From assembly GCA_900155405.1 (NCBI GenBank), contig LT700188.1, forward strand, positions 310,001 to 374,000: a stretch of DNA of 64,000 nt. The letters are read 5' to 3'. The translations under genes were made by a program, and so were the position numbers. A model generated the notes under the pieces. The model ran no database searches. It was given only the letters and a program-made list of their open reading frames with translations, and was not told the origin of the DNA. This document shows positions 8,117-17,410 of this stretch, in pieces; positions within the stretch are counted from its first letter, which is position 1; every line of letters begins with the position of its first letter. Source of the stretch: Negativicoccus massiliensis (GTDB lineage Bacteria; Bacillota; Negativicutes; Veillonellales; Negativicoccaceae).

Positions 8117-8908
8117 TTATCCCAGATAATGTTCCAAACCATATGTCAGCCCCGGAAATTGAGTGATCTTTTTACAAGCAAGCAGGACTCCCGGCATAAA
8201 TGATTTACGATCCAACGAATCGTGACGCAAGGTGACGATTTCGCCGGTACCACCGAAAAGAACTTCCTGATGGGCAACGTAACCGGGCAAACGAACGCTA
8301 TGGATATGTACATCCTCAACGACACCACCACGCGCACCTGCTAAACTTTCCTGCGTTTTGTCGAGAGCCGGTGCCTGTGTTCTTGCCTTGGCAATTTTTT
8401 CTGCAGTAAGGCGCGCGGTTCCGGAAGGCGCGTCGTATTTTTGATTGTGATGCAACTCAATGATTTCCGCATTCGAAAAGTATTTTGCCATCAGTTCACT
8501 GGCTTGCATCAATAGTACTGCGCCGAGAGAAAAATTAGGTGCCACTAAAACGCCTACTCTCTTTTCACTGGCAATTTTGGCTAATGCATCGCGTTCGTCA
8601 GCAGTGAGACCGGTCGTCCCGATGACAATATTGGTTCCATGCTGTAACGTCGTTTTGGCATTTTCAAAAACAACCTTCGGACTTGTAAAATCGACAACTA
8701 CATCGGGGCTTGTTGCCTCTAATGCAGCTTGTAAATCATCCATGATTACTACTTGGCAATCGTCATTATTGACAATTTCCGCTACCGGCATACCCGCATT
8801 GGACACATCTACGGCACCGACCAATTGCAATTCTGAATCTTGCCAAACCGCATTTACCACTTCGCGGCCCATGCGTCCTCCGGCACCGCAAACTAAAACA
8901 GTGGTCAT
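8117..8908 (-). CDS. dapB: 4-hydroxy-tetrahydrodipicolinate reductase
   Basis: Second step of the diaminopimelate pathway, NAD(P)H-dependent. It shows the Rossmann motif CGAGGRMGRE at the N-terminus and the family signature ELHHNQKYDAPSGTA. The ATG at 8908 (263 residues) is chosen over one six codons upstream because GAGGTG lies 6 bases before it. First gene of the operon; a TATAAT (minus strand 8949-8954) is upstream. No lysA or other dap gene follows in the window. Confidence 0.96.
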   Translation of the reverse strand: MTTVLVCGAGGRMGREVVNAVWQDSELQLVGAVDVSNAGMPVAEIVNNDDCQVVIMDDLQAALEATSPDVVVDFTSPKVVFENAKTTLQHGTNIVIGTTGLTADERDALAKIASEKRVGVLVAPNFSLGAVLLMQASELMAKYFSNAEIIELHHNQKYDAPSGTARLTAEKIAKARTQAPALDKTQESLAGARGGVVEDVHIHSVRLPGYVAHQEVLFGGTGEIVTLRHDSLDRKSFMPGVLLACKKITQFPGLTYGLEHYLG

Positions 8909-8948
8909 AATTGTCACCTCATTCATGATTATTTCTCATTTATACTAT

Positions 8949-8988
8949 ATTATAACATAGATTTTACGTGGAAAATCCTTGTATACAA
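8949..8988 (-). promoter_or_regulatory. Promoter region of dapB-asd-dapA with small palindrome
   Basis: Minus-strand TATAAT at 8949-8954; no good -35 at 17 bases. A perfect 10-base palindrome TTGTATACAA lies upstream at 8979-8988 and could be an operator half, but it may be chance. No lysine riboswitch fits in the short leader. Confidence 0.45.
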
Positions 8989-9014
8989 AGGTAATCCGTA
9001 AATAAAAATGAAAC

Positions 9015-9044
9015 AAAAAAGCGAAAACAATGTTTCGCTTTTTT
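9015..9044 (-). terminator. Terminator after recN
   Basis: Arms 9015-9026 and 9033-9044 (AAAAAAGCGAAA/TTTCGCTTTTTT), six-base loop, ten bases beyond the recN stop. Confidence 0.85.
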
Positions 9045-9053
9045 AGTAGGTGC

Positions 9054-10736
9054 TTATGATTTGTTTTTTGCACGGAAATACTGCAACCAGCGCGTTACCG
9101 TATCTAATGTTGTGCCCGTAAACCGATCCCCTTCAATTAACCGAGCCAACTCCTGCGCACGTTCTGATTCCGGAATCGATACCAAGTGCGTTTGGGTATG
9201 TCCCCCGCTGCTTTCCTTGTAAAGGTGGTAATGCGTTTGTGCAATTGCTGCGGTCTGTGCCAAATGCGTAATGCATATTATTTGGGTATGCTGTCCCAGA
9301 GTATGAATTCTCTCTGCTACGCGTAGCGCCGCGTTACCGCTGATGCCGACGTCGATTTCATCCAAAACAAGCGTCGGCAAGTCCATTTGCTCCGCAAGAA
9401 CCGTTTTTAGGGCCAGTGAAATTCGTGCCAATTCTCCCCCTGAACCAACCTCACTGAGTGGTTTGGGCGGCTCACCGACATTAGCGCTAAACACAAGTTC
9501 TGCCTCAGCCAAGCCTTGCGGAGTTAACGTATCTCCGGGAATGAGAGAATATGACAAGTTGCCATTCGGTAAATCTAAATCGCGCAATGCGATTTCGATT
9601 TCTCCGCTTAGTTCCGCCGCAGCGCGATATCGTGTTTCGTTCCAAGCATCTCTGGCCGTCTGGGCCTCTTGAAAAGCGGCCGCTGCAGCTTGTGCTAATG
9701 CGTCACCGGTTTCCTGCGCATTTTCAAGCTCCATAATCTTTTTTTGTATGGTCGCTTGGTAAACAAGAATCTCTTCCAGTGTATCGCCGTATTTTAATCG
9801 CAAGTCTTTTAAAAGCTGGGACCGTTCCTGCAACTGATCCAACCGCTCCGAAGAGTACTCGATTGTATAAAGATTCTCCTGCAAATTACGTGCAACATCT
9901 TCCATATTATAAAAAGCAGTTTCCAAAGTCTGCACGGAAGGCAACAATGACTCATCAAAGCGGCTCGCCTTCTGCAACTCGCTTAATGCTTGAGAAATTG
10001 TTTCCAGGCTTCCTCCGGCAGCATTTAATAATTGGGTTGCCATTTGCAATGCCGCCGCGATCTTTTCCGCATGTGCCAGTCGTTTAATCTCCGCTTCTAT
10101 ATCCGCATCCTTTGCGGGATTGATTTTAGCGGCGGAGATCTCTCTTACTTCTTTATTTAAACGTGCTAAAAGCGCTTCACGCTCATCTTCCAGCTCTAAA
10201 AATTCACGCTGACGTTGTGCCGCTTGCTGCCAAGTTTGATACGCTTTGTGATAGATTGCTTCCGATTGACGGCCGTCACGATTGAAAGTATCCAGCACAT
10301 GCAGCTGGTATCGATCAGATTGCAGTTTCAAATTGTCGTTTTGCCCGTGAATATCGACTAATAATGAACCTAAACCGGCAAGGGTTCGTAAGGAAGTGAG
10401 CATACCGTTAACCAGAATTTGCCCTTTGCCGTTTTGCGATAAACGTCGCGAAATAATTAATGGTTCAGCATCTGCCAGCGGTATATTTTGTTCATTGCAA
10501 TATAGTTGAACAGAAGTCATATCCGCGACATCAAATTGGGCAGTCACAAAAAATTCTTCCGTACCGGTCCGGATATAATCGACAGCTGCGCGATTTCCTA
10601 ATGCAATTCCCAGCACATCTAAAAGAATTGACTTGCCGGCACCGGTTTCTCCGGTAAAAACCGTCACGCCTTCCTTAAATTCAATATCCAGTTGTTCTAT
10701 GAGCGCAAAATTGCGAATATGTAACGACTGGAGCAC
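9054..10736 (-). CDS. recN: DNA repair protein RecN
   Basis: SMC-like ATPase in double-strand break repair. The 560 residues run from an N-terminal Walker A (GETGAGKSILLD) through a long coiled-coil region to the C-terminal signature SGGELARISLALK and Walker B LVLDEIDVGISG. Last gene of the long housekeeping run, 6 bases after argR, an arrangement common in Firmicutes (argR-recN). No LexA box is seen in front of it. Confidence 0.97.
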   Translation of the reverse strand: MLQSLHIRNFALIEQLDIEFKEGVTVFTGETGAGKSILLDVLGIALGNRAAVDYIRTGTEEFFVTAQFDVADMTSVQLYCNEQNIPLADAEPLIISRRLSQNGKGQILVNGMLTSLRTLAGLGSLLVDIHGQNDNLKLQSDRYQLHVLDTFNRDGRQSEAIYHKAYQTWQQAAQRQREFLELEDEREALLARLNKEVREISAAKINPAKDADIEAEIKRLAHAEKIAAALQMATQLLNAAGGSLETISQALSELQKASRFDESLLPSVQTLETAFYNMEDVARNLQENLYTIEYSSERLDQLQERSQLLKDLRLKYGDTLEEILVYQATIQKKIMELENAQETGDALAQAAAAAFQEAQTARDAWNETRYRAAAELSGEIEIALRDLDLPNGNLSYSLIPGDTLTPQGLAEAELVFSANVGEPPKPLSEVGSGGELARISLALKTVLAEQMDLPTLVLDEIDVGISGNAALRVAERIHTLGQHTQIICITHLAQTAAIAQTHYHLYKESSGGHTQTHLVSIPESERAQELARLIEGDRFTGTTLDTVTRWLQYFRAKNKS

Positions 10737-10742
10737 AACCGT

Positions 10743-11219
10743 TCACGCCTCTCGTAAAAATGAATACAGACGATCTTTTATTTCCTTCGGATCTTTGCCT
10801 TCCGCAACAACCAAAAGAATGGTGTCATCCCCTGCGATCGTACCGATAACTTCCTGAATATCGGTATTATCCAAGGCATAGGCAACCGCTTGGGCAGAGC
10901 CGGGCAACGTTTGAATTACGACCAAATTACCGCTGTATTGAATACTGGTAATAGTTCCTTGAAATAAGCTGATAAATCGATCTTTTGCAAATAATGCCGG
11001 CTGCTCAGGGGAAACTGCATAACGGTAACGGCCGTCTTCCGTTGGTACTTTAATAAGCATCAGCTCTTTGATATCTCTTGAGATTGTAGCCTGCGTTACA
11101 CTGATACCTTCATCAGCAAGCGCTGCAGCCAACTCTTCTTGCGTTTCAATAATTTCTTTTTGAATAATATCCCGTATCTTCGCATAGCGATATTTTTTCT
11201 TCATGTTCTGAAATACCAT
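10743..11219 (-). CDS. argR: Arginine repressor
   Basis: Hexameric arginine-responsive regulator. The N-terminal winged helix shows TQATISRDIKELMLIK, and the C-terminal oligomer/arginine domain ends with IAGDDTILLV. 158 residues from the first ATG; the real start may be the ATG six codons later (MKKKYRYAK), which is nearer the family length. Neither start has a clear ribosome site. Arginine genes themselves are not in the window. Confidence 0.93.
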   Translation of the reverse strand: MVFQNMKKKYRYAKIRDIIQKEIIETQEELAAALADEGISVTQATISRDIKELMLIKVPTEDGRYRYAVSPEQPALFAKDRFISLFQGTITSIQYSGNLVVIQTLPGSAQAVAYALDNTDIQEVIGTIAGDDTILLVVAEGKDPKEIKDRLYSFLREA

Positions 11220-11233
11220 CCATTCTATAGCAA

Positions 11234-12121
11234 CTATTGTGCAGCGTGATAAATAGATTTGGTTAATTTAGGGAATAATAAGCGGAAGAAATTTTGATCG
11301 GGAAAGTAAACAAAAGGCAATGAATTGGAGTGTCGAGTGATCAAAAGCTTCTTTTCATTCGTAAAATAAAAGGATTCGTTGCCATCGATGGATGCATACA
11401 AATGACGTTCTCGTTCCGGCATTGTGATAGTGACTTCGTCATCAGCATTCAACATTAACGGTGAGCTTTTTAAAAGATGCGGACAAATCGGAATCACCAT
11501 CATATTTGTTAAGTCAGGATGCATGATCGGGCCACCGCAAGATAATGCATAGCCGGTAGAGCCGGTTGCGGTTGAGACAATAATGCCGTCGGCAGGATAT
11601 TCTTCTACGAATACGTCGTTGACGTATAGACGCAATCTGGCCATTCGCCCCGGCCGACTACGACCAATCACAACTTCATTCATAGCGGCGGGAAGTTGCT
11701 GAACTTGACCGCCTTCGTGCAAAATAGACGATGCTAAAAGACTGCGTCGCCAGATTTTATAATCGCCCGCTTTGATTTGTTCCAGACGTGTATCCAATTC
11801 ATCCGGTTCAATCATATTCAAAAAGCCCAATTCACCTAAATTAACACCGCAAATCGGAATATCATACGGCAGTAACAACTTAGCTACGCTGATTAATGTA
11901 CCATCGCCGCCGAGCGTAAATGCCATATCCATAGAATCTTGCATGTCCTGCAAGGAAGCCCAGCGATCATAGATGAAATGGTACTCTCGCTGTTGCGCTT
12001 CTTCACGGTAGGAATCAATGATGTAAAAATCTATATCCGCATTCTGCAAGTGTTGGCACAAATCATTGACATGATGCTCTATATTTTTTTTAGATAAATT
12101 CGGAAAAATTCCTACCAGCAT
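11234..12121 (-). CDS. nadK: NAD kinase
   Basis: ATP-dependent phosphorylation of NAD to NADP. It shows the GGDGT motif (TLGGDGTLIS), the NE motif in AMNEVVIGR and the GSTGYALS loop. The ATG at 12121 (295 residues) is chosen because GAGAGG precedes it and it avoids a 46-base overlap with tlyA. It sits between tlyA and argR, as in many Firmicutes. Confidence 0.95.
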   Translation of the reverse strand: MLVGIFPNLSKKNIEHHVNDLCQHLQNADIDFYIIDSYREEAQQREYHFIYDRWASLQDMQDSMDMAFTLGGDGTLISVAKLLLPYDIPICGVNLGELGFLNMIEPDELDTRLEQIKAGDYKIWRRSLLASSILHEGGQVQQLPAAMNEVVIGRSRPGRMARLRLYVNDVFVEEYPADGIIVSTATGSTGYALSCGGPIMHPDLTNMMVIPICPHLLKSSPLMLNADDEVTITMPERERHLYASIDGNESFYFTNEKKLLITRHSNSLPFVYFPDQNFFRLLFPKLTKSIYHAAQ

Positions 12122-12126
12122 AATAG

Positions 12127-12930
12127 TTATCCTCTCTCTACTTGTGTCAATTGTATAATTGTCTGTCGCCAATCACAAAAGTTCGGCGGCGGTACTTCCT
12201 TACGCAACCAGGCTAAAAACTCTCGATTACCGTCTGCTCCACGAATCGGCGAATCTGTTAAACCCCAAATGAAAAACCCTAACTGTTCAATGACCGGTAA
12301 AACGTTAATCAGCACTTCGCGATGAACGTCAGACGATTTAATGACGCCACCCTTACCTACTTTTTCCGGTCCGGCTTCAAACTGCGGCTTGATTAAAATC
12401 ACAGCATCACCGCTATCTTTCAATAATGGATATGCGGGCGGCAATACTTTGGTGACAGAAATAAATGAAACATCACAACCGATGAAATCAAGCGGTTCCG
12501 GAATCAGGTCAGCGGTAACGTCACGCATATTGGTGCGCTCCAGATTGACCACCTGCGGAGAATTACGCAAGGACCATGCCAACTGCCCATACCCTACATC
12601 AACCGCATACACTTTCGTCGCTCCATGCTGGAGAGCACAATCGGTAAAGCCGCCGGTAGAGGCCCCGATGTCAAGCATGACCTTACCCTTCATGAGCAAT
12701 GAAAATACTTCCAATCCTTTCTCCAGTTTGAGCCCGCCACGCCCGACATAGCGAAGCGGCGGCTTGCGCAGACGAATGGCTGCGGTCAAATTTACTTTCG
12801 TCCCCGGCTTATCAATCGGCACATCGTCCACCAGGACATCTCCTGTCATAATATAACGGCGTGCCTTTTCACGACTTGTAAAGAAACCTTTATTGACCAG
12901 CAAGAGGTCTAATCGTTCCTTAGATTTCAT
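12127..12930 (-). CDS. tlyA: TlyA family rRNA methyltransferase/hemolysin-like protein
   Basis: 267 residues: an N-terminal S4 RNA-binding domain (about 4-65, RLDLLLVNKGFF) and an FtsJ-like Rossmann methyltransferase domain with the SAM site DIGASTGGFTDCAL. TlyA homologues 2'-O-methylate rRNA; the specific target is not deducible here. Two bases separate it from the PAP2-like gene. Confidence 0.92.
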   Translation of the reverse strand: MKSKERLDLLLVNKGFFTSREKARRYIMTGDVLVDDVPIDKPGTKVNLTAAIRLRKPPLRYVGRGGLKLEKGLEVFSLLMKGKVMLDIGASTGGFTDCALQHGATKVYAVDVGYGQLAWSLRNSPQVVNLERTNMRDVTADLIPEPLDFIGCDVSFISVTKVLPPAYPLLKDSGDAVILIKPQFEAGPEKVGKGGVIKSSDVHREVLINVLPVIEQLGFFIWGLTDSPIRGADGNREFLAWLRKEVPPPNFCDWRQTIIQLTQVERG

Positions 12931-12931
12931 A

Positions 12932-13387
12932 TCAATACCACAGGTAGTAAGAATATGCTACCGCAATTCCCAGCAATGCGCCGGCAAAAACTTCCAAGGG
13001 CGTATGCCCAAGCAGTTCTTTAAATTTCACATCATTAAACGGGTGTCCTGCCATAAATTCATGAATCAACTCATTCAAAAACTTGGCCTGTTTACCTGCT
13101 GCCCGACGTACACCGGCAGCATCGTACATAACAATAGCGGCAAAAAAGAATGCCAACGCGAAGATGTTGGAACTGATTCCTTCCTGAATACCGATTGAAC
13201 AACAAAGGGCTACCACCAAAGCGCTGTGTGAGCTCGGCATGCCGCCGGACCCGACTAAGCGTTCAACATCAAAACGATGATGTTTTACTAAAAACAAGAT
13301 GACTTTTATGATTTGCGCAATAAGCCATGCGCTAAAGGCAGAGAGAAATACGACATTGCTTGCGATGTCACGAATGTATAATTCCAA
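12932..13387 (-). CDS. Divergent PAP2-family membrane protein (YuiD-like)
   Basis: 151 residues with about four membrane segments and the divergent acid-phosphatase motifs GGMPSSHSA and GHTPLEVFAGALLG. The family is related to lipid phosphatases and VanZ-like proteins; its substrate is unknown. The place between ispA and tlyA suggests, as inference only, an isoprenoid-phosphate substrate. Confidence 0.85.
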   Translation of the reverse strand: MELYIRDIASNVVFLSAFSAWLIAQIIKVILFLVKHHRFDVERLVGSGGMPSSHSALVVALCCSIGIQEGISSNIFALAFFFAAIVMYDAAGVRRAAGKQAKFLNELIHEFMAGHPFNDVKFKELLGHTPLEVFAGALLGIAVAYSYYLWY

Positions 13388-13399
13388 ATCTATTTCTCC

Positions 13400-14284
13400 T
13401 TACATCGTTCTTCGTAACAAATAATCGGGGAACTGCGCCAAATAAGTATTTTGTAAATTCAATTTGTTCACAATTTCAACCGATTTTTGTGCTTCTAATT
13501 GCGCACGCTCCTGTGCTCCCTTGAGACCAAGCAATTGTACATAAGTAGACTTGGCCTGCTTTTCATCCTGACCGACACGTTTACCGAGTTGTTCTTCGTC
13601 GCCAATTTTATCTAAAATGTCATCGACAATTTGAAATAGTAAGCCAAGATGATTCCCTAATGCAGTAAGCTTGACTTGTTTTTCTGCATCGATCGCAGCA
13701 ATAACACCGGCCATTAACAACGGAGCAGTGATTAGACACCCTGTTTTAAGTTCATCCATAAAGCGCAGTTGCGAAAGAGTTTGCTCATGACCTTCCGCTT
13801 GCATATCAATCATTTGTCCGCCTACCATCCCGTCGGGACCGGCTGCTTCTGCCAAAATTTGTACTAATTGTAACCGGATAGTTGGCAAAATATCTTCGGA
13901 CTTGGCTATAATTTCAAAGGCTACCGTTAGCAACCCATCCCCTGCCAGCGTCGCAACAGCAGGCGTAAATTTTTTGTGATTGGTCAGCCTGCCGCGGCGA
14001 TAGTCATCATCGTCCATACATGGTAAATCATCGTGAATCAATGAATAGGTATGCACACATTCAATGGCTGCAGCGATATTCAAATATGGATCCAAGGGGA
14101 TATCAAATGCTTCCAGTGTACTGAGGAAAAGAATGGGGCGAACGCGTTTACCGCCTCCTAAGAGGCTGTAGTTCATTGCTTCAAACAACACTTTATAGGT
14201 ATCATCTTGCGGCTTCAAAAGTGTGTGTAGAGCAGTTTCAACAACCTCTCTTCGTGTCGTTAAATAATGTTCAAATGGAATCAT
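13400..14284 (-). CDS. ispA: Polyprenyl (farnesyl/geranyl) diphosphate synthase
   Basis: Chain elongation of isoprenoid diphosphates. The first aspartate-rich motif is DDLPCMDDDDYRRG, the second DDILD. The ATG at 14284 (294 residues) is chosen: GGACGGAG precedes it and it overlaps xseB by only 14 bases. It lies in the usual xseA-xseB-ispA order; dxs, often next, is not here. Confidence 0.95.
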   Translation of the reverse strand: MIPFEHYLTTRREVVETALHTLLKPQDDTYKVLFEAMNYSLLGGGKRVRPILFLSTLEAFDIPLDPYLNIAAAIECVHTYSLIHDDLPCMDDDDYRRGRLTNHKKFTPAVATLAGDGLLTVAFEIIAKSEDILPTIRLQLVQILAEAAGPDGMVGGQMIDMQAEGHEQTLSQLRFMDELKTGCLITAPLLMAGVIAAIDAEKQVKLTALGNHLGLLFQIVDDILDKIGDEEQLGKRVGQDEKQAKSTYVQLLGLKGAQERAQLEAQKSVEIVNKLNLQNTYLAQFPDYLLRRTM

Positions 14285-14510
14285 TACCGACTCCGTCCTG
14301 TACACTTTGCAAAGCAGTGAGTTCACTGCGGTAGTTTTCCGCAAGTTCACCGTATTCTGTCAACAGGTTATCGCCCCTACGGGCAAGCTCAGTTCCCTCT
14401 TTAAACAAAGCAAGCGCCTGCTCTAATGTAAGGTCACCGCTTTCCAATGCTGTAGTGATTTCCGTCAGTCGTTGCATAATTTCTTCAAAATTATTGGATT
14501 CGGAATTCAT
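14271..14510 (-). CDS. xseB: Exodeoxyribonuclease VII small subunit
   Basis: 79 residues, mostly two helices, with the family stretch FEEIMQRLTEITTALESGDL and the LEQALALFKEGTELARR block. It pairs with XseA to degrade single-stranded DNA. The ATG overlaps the xseA stop by four bases. Confidence 0.95.
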   Translation of the reverse strand: MNSESNNFEEIMQRLTEITTALESGDLTLEQALALFKEGTELARRGDNLLTEYGELAENYRSELTALQSVQDGVGNDSI

Positions 14511-15712
14511 CGCTTCAAAATCTCCTTCACTTCCGCTAAAATGCTTACTTTTTCACCGATAATAGTAAGTTCTTCACCAAGGTGACATTCGGTAAGCGAG
14601 GTAAGGCGATGTTGGTTTTGCTCCAACCAAAAGTAACCGTTACGAAACATTTCTTCAGGAGACAACTGCGTCAGCTTCCGCTTTTGCTCCTGTTGACGAT
14701 TCTTTTCTTTTTCATATAGCGATTGCGCTACTAAAAATAAATGCCATTTTTGGCGTTGCCATTTTTGAGCTGATACTAAATGACTTTGGGTCACTCTCGT
14801 TTGGGCAAGCTTGCGAACGAGTTGGTGCCATTGGTAGATACACTGTTTATCGTAATATTGCCAAGCAGCCAGCAAGCGTTGTAAAGCATGCTGAAAGGCA
14901 ACGGCGATCTCCGTCAATTCAGGAACGGCAAGTTGCGCGGCATGTGTCGGCGTCGCGGCACGAACGTCAGTGACCAAATCAAGCAACGGGTGATCGTTTT
15001 CATGACCGATGGCTGAAATCGTCGGAATACGCGACTGGAACGCTGCGGTCAAAACTGCTTCATTATCATACGGTGCAAGTTCTGCCTGTGAGCCTCCTCC
15101 GCGAGCAATAATTAATATGTCGCAAAGTTCCTTTTCTGCATTGGCAGATATAATGGCATCCGCAATTTCCTGCGCCGCCTCGGCGCCTTGTACACGTGTT
15201 GGAAACACGGTAACCTTCACGAGTGGGTTACGCTGGCCGATCATGCGTTTCAAATCATGCAAAACCGCACCTTCCGGAGAAGTCACAATACCGATCCGCG
15301 AAGGCTGAGCCGGTAATTTTCGCTTGCGTTCCCAAGCGAAAAAACCTCGAGCGCGCAAGTCCTCCACCATTTTTTCTCGTGCCAATGTTTGTGCGGATTT
15401 ACCTTTAATATTTACACGATCGGCAACCAACCGCAAGCTTTGGTATGCTGACTGATAGTTCAGATTACCTGAAACAACTACCGTTGCGCCGATCTCGATC
15501 ATCTTTTCAAATAACCGTGCTTTACTTGCCCAAAGCACACAACTGATACGAGATGACATAGTAGGGTCTTCCAATGAGAAGAAAAGATGTCCCCGCGCCG
15601 AACGTCCTGATTCCGCCACTACGCCTTCAACCCATAACGATTGCAGGAGATAATCCGTATTTATTTTTTTCTCGAGATAGGATGTTACTTCCGCTACTGT
15701 TTGAATGCGCAT
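14507..15712 (-). CDS. xseA: Exodeoxyribonuclease VII large subunit
   Basis: 401 residues: an N-terminal OB-fold (about 1-100, with the RGHLFFSLED strand) and the catalytic domain with GIVTSPEGAVLHD, the IARGGGS motif and SAIGHENDHPLLDLVTD. It forms the nuclease with the adjacent XseB. It overlaps the preceding TsaD-like gene by 19 bases. Confidence 0.97.
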   Translation of the reverse strand: MRIQTVAEVTSYLEKKINTDYLLQSLWVEGVVAESGRSARGHLFFSLEDPTMSSRISCVLWASKARLFEKMIEIGATVVVSGNLNYQSAYQSLRLVADRVNIKGKSAQTLAREKMVEDLRARGFFAWERKRKLPAQPSRIGIVTSPEGAVLHDLKRMIGQRNPLVKVTVFPTRVQGAEAAQEIADAIISANAEKELCDILIIARGGGSQAELAPYDNEAVLTAAFQSRIPTISAIGHENDHPLLDLVTDVRAATPTHAAQLAVPELTEIAVAFQHALQRLLAAWQYYDKQCIYQWHQLVRKLAQTRVTQSHLVSAQKWQRQKWHLFLVAQSLYEKEKNRQQEQKRKLTQLSPEEMFRNGYFWLEQNQHRLTSLTECHLGEELTIIGEKVSILAEVKEILKR

Positions 15713-16650
15713 AATTGATATCTCATCGCGGCGAACGCATTGCCAGTGGCATTATCGCTGCTATATTCCGGTGCTGCAAGAAAGGGGCGTAAATGATGAT
15801 TTTTTAAAATCTCAGAAAACTCACTGCGCAAATACATATTTGCAAATACACCACCGACCGCAATAAAGGGACGTCCTTGTTCAAAATTCAAACGCTCCGC
15901 AGTACGGGCTAAAATACGACAAATATAATCGAATACGGATACCGCTAAATCCTGCTTTGAGAGATCTCCCTTTTCATATACTTTACGCAGTTGCGTTTCC
16001 GCACCGGCAAAACTGAGTGAATCCAGTCTTCGCGGTAGCGGCAAGCGATACGAAAGCCTCCCTTTCTGTGCCAACTTCTCCAAAAAAGGTCCTGCAGGAA
16101 AAGGCAAGCCCAGCATGACACCGATACGGTCAATCAACTGTCCGGCGGAAATATCGTCAGTCGTAGCCAACTCAGTAATGGCAAGTCCCTCTGTTTGCCA
16201 TTTCACTTCCAACCAATCGGTAGTGCCGCCGCTCAGATGCAGCATATAAAGCGGCTCCTGCCAAAGTTCCGGGTAGTCGCGAATGGCTGCAAAGACGTGG
16301 TTTTCCTGATGACTGAAGCAGTGTAAAGAAACTTGTAAAATGCTTGCGAGAGAACGCGCCGTTCCTAATCCGGCCAAGAAAGCCGGCATATAAGAGTCTT
16401 CCCGACGGCGCGGAACATTGGAGACGCCGATCACATCTATCTTCCCTGCGTATTCTTGCCGTACTGACATGATCAACTCCGGCAAATTACGAACATGTTG
16501 GTAAAGCATTTCGGATTGAGAAAGACCGCGTTTTCCCGCCTTAACCTTCAAAAGGCGTCGTGCTTGTGTCACGACTTCGAATTTTTCATTGACAATAGCG
16601 ACGGAGGTCGTGTAGCAGCTGGTGTCAATGCCGAGAGCATGCATAGTCAT
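15694..16650 (-). CDS. TsaD/Kae1-like paralogue (O-sialoglycoprotein endopeptidase family)
   Basis: ASKHA-fold protein of about 318 residues. It retains the metal-binding pair as HQENH (about H114 and H118), GIDTSCYTTSVAI at the phosphate-1 loop, and LHLSGGTT. It is divergent from the true tRNA t6A enzyme TsaD: the usual NFSGLK-type segment reads SFAGAET. Such second copies occur in clostridia and Negativicutes in the nusB-xseA interval; their function is not known to me. Start: ATG 16650 couples to the nusB stop; ATG 16644 is an equally good alternative, with AAGGA nine bases ahead. Confidence 0.82.
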   Translation of the reverse strand: MTMHALGIDTSCYTTSVAIVNEKFEVVTQARRLLKVKAGKRGLSQSEMLYQHVRNLPELIMSVRQEYAGKIDVIGVSNVPRRREDSYMPAFLAGLGTARSLASILQVSLHCFSHQENHVFAAIRDYPELWQEPLYMLHLSGGTTDWLEVKWQTEGLAITELATTDDISAGQLIDRIGVMLGLPFPAGPFLEKLAQKGRLSYRLPLPRRLDSLSFAGAETQLRKVYEKGDLSKQDLAVSVFDYICRILARTAERLNFEQGRPFIAVGGVFANMYLRSEFSEILKNHHLRPFLAAPEYSSDNATGNAFAAMRYQLCAFKQ

Positions 16651-17036
16651 CAATCCTTAATGGCCGGATCTAGAACTCCGTTAATAAATCGCACGGCTTC
16701 ATCGGTAGAGTACTGGCGTGCTAAGTCCAACGCCTCATTGATAATAATAGCGGGTGTCAGCTCCTCGTCCTCCATATATTTCCCTTCCGCAATGGCCACC
16801 CGCAACAGTATCAGATCCACTTTATTCATTTGTGCAGTGTTCCAGTTTTTACTATACCGACTGATAAGTTCATCAATCGCCGCTTGGTTTTGATCAACTG
16901 CAGTAATTATTTTTTGCGCATATTCATCATGACCGCTACTCTCCTGATCCGGTAATACAGATTCTTCCGCCTCGGGATTGATTTCGCGACTGTAGAGCAA
17001 TTGCAAAGCCTGAATCCTGGCTTGTCTTCTCGTCAT
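16650..17036 (-). CDS. nusB: Transcription antitermination factor NusB
   Basis: All-helical RNA-binding protein that with NusE/S10 supports rRNA antitermination. 128 residues with the N-terminal RRQARIQALQLLYS and the C-terminal EALDLARQYSTDEAVRFING blocks typical of the family. It overlaps its upstream neighbour by four bases. Confidence 0.96.
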   Translation of the reverse strand: MTRRQARIQALQLLYSREINPEAEESVLPDQESSGHDEYAQKIITAVDQNQAAIDELISRYSKNWNTAQMNKVDLILLRVAIAEGKYMEDEELTPAIIINEALDLARQYSTDEAVRFINGVLDPAIKD

Positions 17037-17410
17037 ATGGGTTCCTCATTCACAACGCTTTCAATATAAATCTGCACTTCTTTGATGGTAATTCCCTCTT
17101 CTTCTTTCCACTTTTGAATGATTTCCGACTGCAGCTTACGGCATAACGGGATGATTTTATAACCGTAATATAAAATCAGAGAAACGGCAACATACCAGCC
17201 ATCCTTACGTTTGCTTAAAACAATGCCGTCAATCAGCTTGCGGCGACTCATCGGTAGTGATGCCATAAATTCATCCATCATGTTTTCCGTAATGGCGGCG
17301 ACTCCAGGCTCGGCCATAATCCGATCGCGAATTTTCGTTGCCATCAAGTTATATGTCAACTGGATATTTGCGTCGGTAACTTTTTTATTTTCAGCCATCA
17401 CCTGACACAC
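17033..17410 (-). CDS. Second, divergent Asp23-like protein
   Basis: 125 residues from a GTG start at 17410; an ATG four codons later (17398) is possible. The C-terminal half (ILYYGYKIIPLCRKLQSEI, then KEVQIYIESV) has the Asp23 pattern of strand-helix-strand seen in the neighbour. The N-terminal half is an additional helical region I do not recognise. It overlaps asp23 by 20 bases and nusB by four, so it is fixed in this operon. Function unknown; it may pair with Asp23 at the membrane. Confidence 0.7.
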   Translation of the reverse strand: MCQVMAENKKVTDANIQLTYNLMATKIRDRIMAEPGVAAITENMMDEFMASLPMSRRKLIDGIVLSKRKDGWYVAVSLILYYGYKIIPLCRKLQSEIIQKWKEEEGITIKEVQIYIESVVNEEPI

